Assembly: GCA_964464375.1 (NCBI GenBank)
Contig: CAYXFU010000015.1
Location: forward strand, 21,454 to 85,453
DNA from: CAIOZA01 sp964464375
GTDB taxonomy: Bacteria; Bacteroidota; Ignavibacteria; Kapaibacteriales; UBA2268
Length of the DNA: 64,000 nt
Direction of reading: 5' to 3'
Shown: positions 53,539 through 62,251 of the stretch, piece after piece
Position numbering within the stretch: the first letter of the stretch is position 1
Layout of the letters: every line of letters begins with the position of its first letter
Notes under the pieces: generated by a model
Seen by the model: only the letters and a program-made list of their open reading frames with translations
Databases searched by the model: none
Told to the model about the DNA's origin: nothing
Program-made: the position numbers and the translations under genes

Positions 53539-53936
53539 TGGGGATTTGTTTGTTTGTACTTTTTATTTTCAAATCTTCTGAATTCCAAACTTTTTGCTCC
53601 GAAATTGATTAATAATCCTACTTCCAGATTGTATGCTTCCAGATAATTGATAGCTTGTGCCAGATGAACATCTTCCAATTTGACCAATGCTTTCAATTCA
53701 ACCGATATTGTATCTTCGACAAGAAAATCAACTCTCCGCTCTCCAACCGGTTTGTTTTTGTAATATACTTTCATAGCCGGTTCGCGGTGGAATTTTATTT
53801 TTTGCAACCAAAATTCCTCGGCTAAAGCACGTTGATAAATTAATTCCTGAAAACCGGTTCCTAATATGCTATGAACCTCCATTGCAGATCCGATTATCCT
53901 GCTTGTCAACTCGCCATATTTAAAATCCGTTTTCAT
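53520..53936 (-). CDS. GxxExxY family protein
   Basis: A 138-residue protein with the naming motif G-T-G-F-Q-E-L-I-Y (GxxExxY) near residue 28, in SAMEVHSILGTGFQELIYQRAL. It continues VYYKNKPVGERRVDFLVEDT and VELKALVKLEDVHLAQAINY, then VGLLINFGAKSLEFRRF; D and E-x-K suggest a PD-(D/E)XK-type core (DFLV...ELKA). Its last residues (NPHNPINP) are encoded inside the inverted repeat. The molecular function is unknown. The gene fits snugly between the two repeat arms. Confidence 0.88.
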   Translation of the reverse strand: MKTDFKYGELTSRIIGSAMEVHSILGTGFQELIYQRALAEEFWLQKIKFHREPAMKVYYKNKPVGERRVDFLVEDTISVELKALVKLEDVHLAQAINYLEAYNLEVGLLINFGAKSLEFRRFENKKYKQTNPHNPINP

Positions 53937-53955
53937 CTTAAATATATTATCTCAT

Positions 53956-53990
53956 TAATCCCACAAATCCCTGAAATCCCAGTTCAGACA
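53956..53990 (-). repeat. Right arm of a 35-bp inverted repeat
   Basis: Reverse complement of 53504-53538 with one mismatch. It lies 20 bases upstream of the GxxExxY start. Confidence 0.85.
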
Positions 53991-54102
53991 TTTATTCCTA
54001 TTCATTTATTTAAAGACTGTTTAGGAATAAATAATAATATAATGAAGATAAATATTATAACCAAAAACTTCTTCCTATTCTTTTCATATCAATCCTGCCC
54101 AT

Positions 54103-55344
54103 TTATCGATGATAAGTTCTGAAAGCTTCGAGTGCATCAGGAAATGGAGATAAAGCTCTCTCCAGCACACCGTGTGTAACAGAAATAGCAAGACCGTAAT
54201 TAGTTATCGGCACACCGGCTTGCTTGCATTTGAATATCCTTACAAGCTTTTCGTTGCGTGTGAGCATACAGCTACCGCAATGAATCACAAGATTGTAATC
54301 AGTGAGATTTGCGGGGAAATCGCGTCCCTGAGTAACATCGATATCAATATCGAATCCGATGTATTTTTTGAGCCAACCGGGCATCTTTATTCTGCCGATA
54401 TCATCTTTAAGCGGATGATGGGAACATGCTTCGGCAATAAGAATTTTATCTCCGGGTTTAAGGCTATTGATGGCGGCGGCACCACGGACTTCCTCGACCA
54501 AATCGCCTTTGAATCGGGAAAATAGTATAGAAAAAGTTGTTGTCTTAACATCAGCAGGAGTCTGAGCCATCATCTTGTCAACCACCTGTGAATCGCAGAT
54601 AACAAGATCGGGTTTTCTGTTCAGCATTTGCAATGATTTGGAGTATTCGCTTTCCTTTGTAACGACCGAAACGGAATCATTATCCAGAATATCACGCAAT
54701 GCCTGAACCTGAGGCAAAATGATTCTTCCGCGCGGTGCTTCGGAATCAATTGGTATGATAAGAACCACTAATCCACCCGATGGAATAAGATCCCCAAGCA
54801 ATGGCATAGGCTTCATGAAATCGTCCGGTGCTGATGCGATGATAGCGTTTTTTAGATCGGTGATATAAGTATCTCTGTTTTCGGGAAGGACCGATGATAG
54901 GGTAACGATATACTTAGCATTGGTCTTCATCTTTTCGATGAACTCCGGCGTCGGTTCTTCAATGTCAGTTTTGTTGATGACAATTACCAACGGAATTTTC
55001 CTGTCGTGCGCTTCTTTGATGATCTGATCTTCGAACTCAGTCCAAATATTTGGTTCTGTGATTAGAACAATAACATCGGCACGGTCGAGTATCTTCATAG
55101 TTCTGGCGATACGTGCTTCTGAAAGAACAGATGTATCATTGATACCGGCTGTATCGAGTATGTTAACAGGTCCCAGAGGCAGAAGTTCAATAGATTTCTC
55201 GACGACGTCTGTTGTTGTTCCCGGGATTGGCGAAGTCATAGCTACATCCTGTCCTGCGATCATATTCAAAACAGAGGATTTGCCTACATTTGTCCTACCG
55301 AACAGAGCCAGCTGTAAGCGCATAGATTTAGGTGTCTTTTCCAT
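54103..55344 (-). CDS. hydF: [FeFe]-hydrogenase H-cluster maturation GTPase HydF
   Basis: A 413-residue protein starting at ATG 55344, which overlaps the upstream stop (TAATG); the longer frame from 55407 would run into the previous gene. GTPase motifs are LFGRTNVGKSS, PGTTTDV, DTAGI and NKTD. The FeS-site residues characteristic of HydF are C-x-H (EACSHHPLKDD) and H-C-x-x-C (VIHCGSCMLTR). HydF is the scaffold for assembling the 2Fe subcluster from HydG and HydE products. Neither hydE, hydG nor the hydrogenase is in the window. Confidence 0.95.
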   Translation of the reverse strand: MEKTPKSMRLQLALFGRTNVGKSSVLNMIAGQDVAMTSPIPGTTTDVVEKSIELLPLGPVNILDTAGINDTSVLSEARIARTMKILDRADVIVLITEPNIWTEFEDQIIKEAHDRKIPLVIVINKTDIEEPTPEFIEKMKTNAKYIVTLSSVLPENRDTYITDLKNAIIASAPDDFMKPMPLLGDLIPSGGLVVLIIPIDSEAPRGRIILPQVQALRDILDNDSVSVVTKESEYSKSLQMLNRKPDLVICDSQVVDKMMAQTPADVKTTTFSILFSRFKGDLVEEVRGAAAINSLKPGDKILIAEACSHHPLKDDIGRIKMPGWLKKYIGFDIDIDVTQGRDFPANLTDYNLVIHCGSCMLTRNEKLVRIFKCKQAGVPITNYGLAISVTHGVLERALSPFPDALEAFRTYHR

Positions 55345-55664
55345 TACTTTGATTCCTTCGCAAACAAACGCTGATGCAGGACATTCGATACTGTAATCAA
55401 AAGCCACACAATTCCGAGTGTGAAGAGAATTTTTGCTATGAATAGCAGAACTGATGTTAAATTTGAACCTAAATGCGAGGGTTCAGCTCCGAATAAAAGG
55501 ATAAGACCTTCTTTTACGATCATGTAAACAGATGCCGATAGAAGCGAAAAGAGAGCAATACGCAATGCACCTCTTATGTCAAACAGCTGAAGAGTACCTG
55601 AATATGTATTATATGCAAGTAGAGCCAGGATGATAACTATGCTGATAAGAATTGGAATATTCAT
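55344..55664 (-). CDS. Small three-helix membrane protein upstream of hydF
   Basis: A 106-residue protein (ATG 55664; ATG 55679 adds five residues) with three hydrophobic segments at about 3-20, 33-52 and 73-97 and a basic tail (HQRLFAKESK). Not recognised. Its stop overlaps the hydF start, so it is co-translated with it. An association with the hydrogenase or its maturation is guilt by neighbourhood only. Confidence 0.7.
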   Translation of the reverse strand: MNIPILISIVIILALLAYNTYSGTLQLFDIRGALRIALFSLLSASVYMIVKEGLILLFGAEPSHLGSNLTSVLLFIAKILFTLGIVWLLITVSNVLHQRLFAKESK

Positions 55665-55684
55665 TTTTTTTCTTTCCATAAAGG

Positions 55685-55865
55685 TAGGTTCTAAAAATTC
55701 AATTTTTGTTGTCCGACCTGCGTATAAGGTTGTGTGAAAATGAAAACTCCGTCATTCTGAGGGAGCGTAGCGACCGTGAGAATCCATTCTGTTTTTCAGG
55801 AAAATTCAAATACATGGATTCTTCACTTCGTGCTGAATGACATCTAAATCTGACTTTTCACCCTG
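55685..55865 (+). repeat. Dispersed repeat family A, copy 3
   Basis: Begins ggttctaaaaattcaattttt; core at 55751-55841 (GTCATTCTGAGGGAGCG to GCTGAATGAC); ends acttttcacc. The left end resembles the inverted right end of copies 1 and 4. Confidence 0.8.
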
Positions 55866-55903
55866 AGTCTAATACAGGTATCTATAAACCCGCATCAATA
55901 CAG

Positions 55904-55928
55904 GATTCCTGTATGCACAGGAATGACA
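55904..55928 (+). repeat. Dispersed repeat family B, copy 2
   Basis: 25 bases (gattcctgtatgcacagg, then aatgaca) identical to the reverse complement of 3646-3670. Confidence 0.7.
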
Positions 55929-56067
55929 AAAAATGTATTTGTAGAACTCCTTTTAAGTTATAGTATTAAACATATCGTTCAAAATTAACTAAATCGGAGT
56001 TTAAATTCACTTTAAATATTTATCAATCTGCATTGTCTATATCATTTTAATAATTTTATTCTGAAAA

Positions 56068-56841
56068 ATGAAAAGTCGCTACTTATTCCCTTTGTTGGTA
56101 TCAGCATTTGTTCTTTTCTTTGCTCTAAACTCCTGTACCGTTGTTAAATGGACAGCCGGAGCAGATATAGACTCACTTCAGTTTGCCAAGTCGAGAGAAG
56201 CCAAAATGCTGGATAATCGTTACAAATCTACTTCTAAGCTGCTTGCACGGCTGAAGTCAGGTGAACCTACAGAAAATGCAGATATTTCCTTCTATCTATC
56301 ACCAGGTCTGATGAAACGGATACTCTCACAATATAACGGCAGTACAGGCTGGCTGGACGGAGTAACGAGTTATAAGATCCTTTCACTCGATCTGAAGCTG
56401 AACTACGGCAGTGCGAATGTGGCTCTGAATCTGGATGCGCATAACGATACATATAATGTCAATGTCAAACTCACAATGGATTGTCTGCTCTATCTGGAAA
56501 CCGCGAACAATCAGCTTTTCATCAGGATCGAGCCATACAACATTTCGCCGGCTGTGAATGCCGGTGGTCTGCTCGGAGCAACTGAGGAGATAATTGCGAA
56601 TCTGATCAAAATCAACATGGCAGATATCGGCAAGCAGATGCCGCCACTGCAAGTTCCGGTTGACTTCACGAATAATATAATTCTCCCGGCTAATAATATT
56701 ATAGTCAAAGATAAGCTGAACATGAGCATTCAGAATCCAAAGACTGTTATCAACTTCAAACTTAAACTGAAGGAAGTGATAATCTTCAATAATGCCGTCT
56801 TCGTCGCAATGAACTTCGACAATATGGAGGTGGCGAAATGA
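56068..56841 (+). CDS. Lipoprotein of unknown function, first of a coupled pair
   Basis: A 257-residue lipoprotein, signal LVSAFVLFFALNSC with lipidation at C23. The mature part has alternating strands (LSLDLKLNYGSANVALNLDA, VNVKLTMDCLLYLE, FIRIEPYNISP) and resembles lipid-binding SMP/BPI-like or DUF4403-like sheets, but no family was recognised. It ends in ATGA that overlaps the next gene's start by four bases. Confidence 0.7.
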   Translation: MKSRYLFPLLVSAFVLFFALNSCTVVKWTAGADIDSLQFAKSREAKMLDNRYKSTSKLLARLKSGEPTENADISFYLSPGLMKRILSQYNGSTGWLDGVTSYKILSLDLKLNYGSANVALNLDAHNDTYNVNVKLTMDCLLYLETANNQLFIRIEPYNISPAVNAGGLLGATEEIIANLIKINMADIGKQMPPLQVPVDFTNNIILPANNIIVKDKLNMSIQNPKTVINFKLKLKEVIIFNNAVFVAMNFDNMEVAK

Positions 56842-57680
56842 GAAGAATACTCTTAACACTGTTAATGGCTATCATTCCTATGCTTTACGGATGTTCATCA
56901 TACAAAATGGCATCGGTGGAAGATTCACAAAAATCAATCGACATCAACAGATGGAAGAACGACAGCCTGGAGGCATTGATCAACACAATGCTAAAGATTC
57001 CCGATGGCAGCGATCTTATTATGAAAATGGAACTTGGAGCAATAAACAAGATTCTCAATAAATATGCTTACAACAGACCTGACGATATTCTCCTCTTCTT
57101 CCGCAAGAGTAAAGATTTCATGAAGGAGGATAAGAGCACACTGGGAATAAAATATACGAACTTTATCGACATCGATACAGGTTTTGTTAGTCTCAATCTT
57201 AAATCACTACAGATGAACAAGCTGCATCAGAACAAGGTTGATGGCATGATTGAGCTCGAAGGCAAAGGATTCATTTCGGTTTCCGGCAAATATACAGGAA
57301 TTCCGGCTTCGGCTTCACCGGAAGTGGATCTTTACCTGAATGAAGCTATCTCGATGGAACTGCTACCGACAGATACGGGATACGTTGTGCTGAGACCGGT
57401 TCCCAAGGACATAATTCTCAAGATAAAATTCAGTATTAATCTTCTCGGGTGGAAAATTCCATATTATCAGGAAATTCCTTTAAAATTTGCAGAAATGATG
57501 AAGCCGGTTGGTTTCCCATTGGCGGTAAATGCTGATGTTACATTCCCGCTTCCAGCTCAAAAGTTCGGTAATGGTAATATCGAAATGGTACCATACCAGA
57601 TGATTTTCAAAAAGACCAAGGTAACAGGAGTAAATACGAAAATAGAATACAGAACTGATATTGATCTGAAGAGGAAGTAG
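56838..57680 (+). CDS. Lipoprotein of unknown function, second of a coupled pair
   Basis: A 280-residue lipoprotein, signal LLMAIIPMLYGC. Like its neighbour it starts with a helical region containing a repeated Asp/Asn-rich helix, followed by beta strands (SLNLKSLQMNKLHQNKVDGM, GFISVSGKY) and a KLKLK-type end here represented by VNTKIEYRTDIDLKRK. Weak similarity of layout suggests that the two are distant paralogues working together. Function unknown. Confidence 0.7.
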   Translation: MRRILLTLLMAIIPMLYGCSSYKMASVEDSQKSIDINRWKNDSLEALINTMLKIPDGSDLIMKMELGAINKILNKYAYNRPDDILLFFRKSKDFMKEDKSTLGIKYTNFIDIDTGFVSLNLKSLQMNKLHQNKVDGMIELEGKGFISVSGKYTGIPASASPEVDLYLNEAISMELLPTDTGYVVLRPVPKDIILKIKFSINLLGWKIPYYQEIPLKFAEMMKPVGFPLAVNADVTFPLPAQKFGNGNIEMVPYQMIFKKTKVTGVNTKIEYRTDIDLKRK

Positions 57681-57718
57681 TTTTACTTTCTATAGAGTTA
57701 GATAAAGGATTACAAATA

Positions 57719-57752
57719 GATGAACAAGGTTGTTTGTTCAGGCATCTTTTTT
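57719..57752 (+). terminator. Possible rho-independent terminator
   Basis: tgaacaa pairs with ttgttca across a six-base loop, gat/atc may extend the stem, and a run of six T follows. It lies 39 bases past the second lipoprotein gene. Confidence 0.4.
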
Positions 57753-57807
57753 AACAATTTTAAATTAAATCATACACTTTATTCTTTAATCATTAACTGA
57801 TGCAATT

Positions 57808-58257
57808 ATGAGACTAACTATTAAATACTGGCTCTTAATTTCAACAATACTCCTTGTTTTAGGGCATATTTCATCTAATGCCCAAAATAAAAAGAAAATA
57901 ATATCAGAAGTAACGGAAGTACTAATTAAACAACATGATAGTTGGAATCATGGTGATTTGTTAGCCTATATGCAGGCTTACTGGAATTCTGATTCTCTTA
58001 TCTTTATCGGAAAGAGTGGGCCTAAATATGGATGGCAAACAACTCTCGAAAATTATCAGAAAAGTTACCCCGATAAATCTACAATGGGTACTCTCAAGTT
58101 CACTTTTATCAAATTTGAGGTTTTCACCTCCAAGTCCTGTTCTGTTCTTGGCAAATGGGAACTCAAAAGGGAAAATGACTCACCCTCTGGCTATTTCTCT
58201 CTCATTCTTAGGAAAATTCACGGCAAATGGTTGATAACATCCGATCATAGCAGTTAG
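57808..58257 (+). CDS. Exported DUF4440/NTF2-like protein
   Basis: A 149-residue protein with a signal peptide (YWLLISTILLVLGHISSNAQ). The mature part has the NTF2-like pattern of DUF4440/SnoaL proteins: LIKQHDSWNHGDLLAYMQAY, WNSDSLIFIGKSGPKYGW, TLKFTFIKFEVFTSKSCSVL, GKWELKREN, and a final LILRKIHGKWLITSDHSS. The cone fold often binds small ligands or is enzymatic; the role here is unknown. Confidence 0.82.
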   Translation: MRLTIKYWLLISTILLVLGHISSNAQNKKKIISEVTEVLIKQHDSWNHGDLLAYMQAYWNSDSLIFIGKSGPKYGWQTTLENYQKSYPDKSTMGTLKFTFIKFEVFTSKSCSVLGKWELKRENDSPSGYFSLILRKIHGKWLITSDHSS

Positions 58258-58407
58258 TTTTATATCCAATAATTATCATAAGATTTTATTTAATTATAGT
58301 ATATATTCTAAGTTTTTCAGTATTTTTGTCGATAACTTTCAATTACAACTAAAATTGGATAGTTATTAAAGATAAATATTTATCTTGTGGATGGATTAAA
58401 TAACTTG

Positions 58408-58637
58408 AGGTGGATTCTAAAAATTCAATTTTTACTGTCATACATTTTAATTGGACTATGTGAAAAGTCAGATTTAGTGGTCATTCCGAACGTAGTGAGG
58501 AATCCATGTATTTGTATTTTCCTGAAAAAAACAGCTTGGATTCTTCAGTCGCTCCGCTCCTTCTGAATGACCAATTCGATAGTTTTCACACAGTCTCATT
58601 GGTTGGAATTACATAATGTGAATTTATAGAACCCCCA
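58408..58637 (+). repeat. Dispersed repeat family A, copy 4 (complete, core inverted)
   Basis: The most complete copy: left end aggtggattctaaaaattc, flank ctatgtgaaaagtc, core 58480-58571 in the opposite orientation to the other copies, then ttttcacacagtctcatt and the right end gaatttatagaaccccca. The outer ends are an imperfect terminal inverted repeat. The rest of 58258-58757 outside this element holds nothing recognised. Confidence 0.8.
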
Positions 58638-58757
58638 TTAACTTTTCAATATTATTTTCAAAGATTTTTTTTTAAAATTGACTGAAGATTGTTATAATGG
58701 TTCAATATTGAACAACTAGCACTGTGGATTTTGTTTAATACTACTTATGAGAATATA

Positions 58758-61700
58758 ATGCATACCGAACTGCTACAAAGTAAATCATATCTCGAAGATA
58801 TAGTAAATGCTTCAGAAGATTCAATTTTTCTGATTGATCTCAATAAGAACATATTATCAGTGAATAACTCCGCTGCAAATCGACTCAATATCCTTCCCGA
58901 AAAGCTAATTGGTTCAAATATCTTTGATTTATTCCCTAAAGAATTATCGGACAACAGAAGAAAAATGTTTGATAGTGTTGTCAAATCAGGTGAATCAGCA
59001 ATTTTCGATGATAAAAGGTTTGATTCCCATTTCGAGAACAGATTTTTGCCAATCAAAGATGAAACCGGCAAAGTAGTGACTGTTGTTGTTTATGCCAAAG
59101 ACATAACTGAACGTAAGCAAAATGAAAAATTCATAAGAGATAATGAAGAACGTTACCGTAACTTATACAACAATACTCCGGTAATGATGCATTCTATTGA
59201 TAAGAATGGATTCCTGCTTAGTGTTAGTCAGTATTGGCTCGATAAACTAGGTTATACCGAAGAAGAAGTTATAGGAACAAAGTCATCGAACTATTTAACA
59301 GCCGAATCCAAAATCTATGCTAATGAAGTTGTACTCCCGGAATTCTTTCAGTCCGGTTCGTGTAAAGATAGAGAATATCAATATGTTAAGAAAAATGGAG
59401 AAATTATCGATGTCCTTTTGTCAGCAATATCCGAAAAAGATGCTGACGGAAATATTATTCGTTCTTTGGCTGTTTTAACCGATGTAACCTACAAAAAGAT
59501 AGTAGAAAAGGCACTTCAGGAAAATTATCTGAACTTCAGAACAATATTTGAAGAAGCCGGAGACTATGTCCTGTTACTAGATATGATAGATCAGCCCGAA
59601 CCAGTGATAATGGATTTGAACGATGCCGCCGCCATAGCTCATGGATATACCAGAGAGGAATTGCTTGGGCAACCATTGTCTGTTCTCGATAAGCTCATTT
59701 CCAAAGAGGATATTACTGATCGTATCAATCGCCTCTTAGCAGGGGAACAAATAATATTCAATGTTCGCCACCAGCGAAAAGACGGCTCTTATTTTGATGC
59801 AGAAGTACATTCTAAAATGATACCAGTTGGCGATAAAAAATTAATACTTAGTGTCGAAAGAGACATTACAGAAAGAACCAAGGTTTTAACTTCATTAAGG
59901 GAAAGCGAAGAAAAGTACAGACAGCTTTTTGAAACAATGACCGACAGTTTCATACAAGTTACAATGGAAGGCAATATAACAGGTGTAAATCAATCCTTCA
60001 TTAATATGTTGGGATATACCGAACAAGAATTGTTAAAAATGACTTTCCGTGATATTACACCTGCTAAATGGCATGCTTTTGAAGCAAAAGTTATTGGAAA
60101 TCAGATATCAAAACAAGGCTTTTCTGATATTTATGAAAAAGAATATGTCCGAAAGGATGGAACTGTCTTTCCTGTCGAAATAAGAGCTTATCTTCTGAAG
60201 AATGAAGCCGGTGAAAATATTGGAATGTGGGCTATTGTACGCGATATAACCGAAAGAAAATTAATAGAAACCTCCCTGGTAGAAAGTGAAAAGAATTACC
60301 GTGGATTATTTAACACTGTTCAGCAAGCCATTTACATTCAAAATCCTGATGCTACATTTGTTGACGTCAATCAGGGTGCTGTGAATATGTATGGTTATGA
60401 CCGCGAGGAATTCATTGGCAAAACTCCTGAATTCCTAGCCGCTCCCGGAATGAATGATTTTCCACAGATTGTTAGCAATGTAAATCAAGCTTTTGCCGGT
60501 ATTCCCCAAAAATATGAATTCTGGGGCAAAAGAAAAGACGGAACAATTTTCCCGAAGGATGTATGGACAATTAAAGGTGTTTATGACGGCAAAGACGTTC
60601 TATTCACACTTGCCAACGATATTACTAAACGAAAAATTGCAGAAGATGCACTTAAAGTATCTGAACATTTGCTCAATGAATCTCAAAAAATTGCTGAAAT
60701 TGGGCATTATGATTTAAATATTATCACAGGTATTTGGAAGAGTTCAGAAACTCTCAACGCTGTATTTGGAATTGACTGGAGTTTTGAAACCTCCTTTGAT
60801 GGCTGGATGAGTTTGATTCATCCTGATGATCAGGAGATTATGCTGAATTATTTCCAGATTGAAGTTATTGGAAAGCATCAGTTCTTCGAAAAAGAGTACA
60901 GAATTATACGCCAAAACGATCAGCAATTAAGATGGGTACTAGGTCTTGGCAATCTGGAATTTGATGATAGTTTGAATCCTGTTCGTATGTTTGGCAATAT
61001 TCAGGATATTACTGATAGAAAGCATTTCGAACAGGAACTAATTGATGCTAAGAACAAAGCCGAAGAAGGCGATAAACTCAAGAGTTCATTCCTGCAAAAT
61101 ATGTCGCATGAAATTCGCACTCCACTCAATGGCATCATGGGTTTTTCAACATTGCTCAGGGATTATGATTCTCTTGATTCTGAAGAAATTAATGAATACA
61201 TCGATCTTATTAATAGTTCTTCCAACAGATTGCTGGGCATTGTCGATGATGTTTTGCAGGTCTCCCGACTCGATACAGGCATGTTGGTTGCAAATAATAC
61301 CACCTTTCCAATAACTGATATATTTCAGTACTTTAGCTCACTCTATACAAATAAAATGAGTGCAAAATCATTACAATTCAGAATGAACCTACCCGATGAA
61401 TGCAATAATCTAACTGTATGCACAGATAAAGATAAATTCTATCAGATTATATCAAATCTATTAAATAATGCTCTGAAATTTACAGACAACGGATTTATTG
61501 AATTAGGATGCAGATTAAGTAGTGATTTATTGCAGATTTATGTGAAAGATACCGGAATTGGAATAGCGGAAGAATTTATTTCTAAAATCTTCGACAGATT
61601 CTGGCAATTCGAAGCATTCTCCGCCAGAAAATTCGGCGGTACCGGCTTGGGATTATCTATCATCAAAGGCCTTGCTGATCTTATCGATGCCAAGATTGAA

Positions 61701-62186
61701 GTAGATTCAGAATTGGATTATGGATCAATTTTCATCATAACGCTTCCACTGAGTGCAAATATTAATAAGTTTGACCAACAGCAAAGAATTGATTCGAGTA
61801 ATAATGATGACAATACACTTTCGGGGCTCAAGATTTTGATTGTTGAAGATGAGGAAACTAATTACTATTACCTCAGTAAGCTATTGAAAAATCAAGGTAT
61901 TACACTCACATGGGTTCAGAACGGAGTCGAGGCTGTTGAGGCATCAGAAAATGAATTTTTCAATTTGATATTAATGGATTTGAAGATGCCGGTTATGGAT
62001 GGATTTGAAGCTACAAGAATTATTAGAGAAAAGAATCCGCAAATCCCAATTATTGCTCAAACCGCTTATTCTCATCAGGATGAAAGGGCGAGAGCTATAG
62101 AATCAGGATGTAACGAATTCATTTCTAAACCAATAAAGAAAGCAGCTTTTTACAGTATTATTCAAAGTGTACTTAAAAGCAACTGA
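58758..62186 (+). CDS. Hybrid histidine kinase with six PAS domains and receiver
   Basis: A 1142-residue cytoplasmic hybrid kinase. ATG 58758 is preferred to TTG 58731. Six PAS segments follow each other: about 13-125 (SEDSIFLIDLNKNILSVNNS), 135-255 (MHSIDKNGFLLSVSQYWLDK), 265-385, 395-515 (GNITGVNQSFINMLGYTEQE), 515-640 (NPDATFVDVNQGAVNMYGYD) and 640-770 (GHYDLNIITGIWKSS). HisKA has FLQNMSHEIRTPLNGIMGFS with H784; the ATPase domain has NLLNNALKFT, DTGIGI and GTGLGLSIIKG; the receiver (about 1027-1140) has the phosphoacceptor D1074 in LILMDLKMPVMDG. No membrane helix was seen, so the signal is intracellular; no output protein is adjacent. Confidence 0.9.
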   Translation: MHTELLQSKSYLEDIVNASEDSIFLIDLNKNILSVNNSAANRLNILPEKLIGSNIFDLFPKELSDNRRKMFDSVVKSGESAIFDDKRFDSHFENRFLPIKDETGKVVTVVVYAKDITERKQNEKFIRDNEERYRNLYNNTPVMMHSIDKNGFLLSVSQYWLDKLGYTEEEVIGTKSSNYLTAESKIYANEVVLPEFFQSGSCKDREYQYVKKNGEIIDVLLSAISEKDADGNIIRSLAVLTDVTYKKIVEKALQENYLNFRTIFEEAGDYVLLLDMIDQPEPVIMDLNDAAAIAHGYTREELLGQPLSVLDKLISKEDITDRINRLLAGEQIIFNVRHQRKDGSYFDAEVHSKMIPVGDKKLILSVERDITERTKVLTSLRESEEKYRQLFETMTDSFIQVTMEGNITGVNQSFINMLGYTEQELLKMTFRDITPAKWHAFEAKVIGNQISKQGFSDIYEKEYVRKDGTVFPVEIRAYLLKNEAGENIGMWAIVRDITERKLIETSLVESEKNYRGLFNTVQQAIYIQNPDATFVDVNQGAVNMYGYDREEFIGKTPEFLAAPGMNDFPQIVSNVNQAFAGIPQKYEFWGKRKDGTIFPKDVWTIKGVYDGKDVLFTLANDITKRKIAEDALKVSEHLLNESQKIAEIGHYDLNIITGIWKSSETLNAVFGIDWSFETSFDGWMSLIHPDDQEIMLNYFQIEVIGKHQFFEKEYRIIRQNDQQLRWVLGLGNLEFDDSLNPVRMFGNIQDITDRKHFEQELIDAKNKAEEGDKLKSSFLQNMSHEIRTPLNGIMGFSTLLRDYDSLDSEEINEYIDLINSSSNRLLGIVDDVLQVSRLDTGMLVANNTTFPITDIFQYFSSLYTNKMSAKSLQFRMNLPDECNNLTVCTDKDKFYQIISNLLNNALKFTDNGFIELGCRLSSDLLQIYVKDTGIGIAEEFISKIFDRFWQFEAFSARKFGGTGLGLSIIKGLADLIDAKIEVDSELDYGSIFIITLPLSANINKFDQQQRIDSSNNDDNTLSGLKILIVEDEETNYYYLSKLLKNQGITLTWVQNGVEAVEASENEFFNLILMDLKMPVMDGFEATRIIREKNPQIPIIAQTAYSHQDERARAIESGCNEFISKPIKKAAFYSIIQSVLKSN

Positions 62187-62251
62187 AAGATTAAACATTT
62201 TTCATTTGCGCATTTCTCATAGTAATTTTATAAACCTATTTTTCATGCGTT

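Noticed and set aside
40220..58637. Family A repeats as CRISPR repeats or tRNA-like genes
   Set aside because: Copies are single and dispersed, not spaced arrays, and no cloverleaf or spacer pattern is present.
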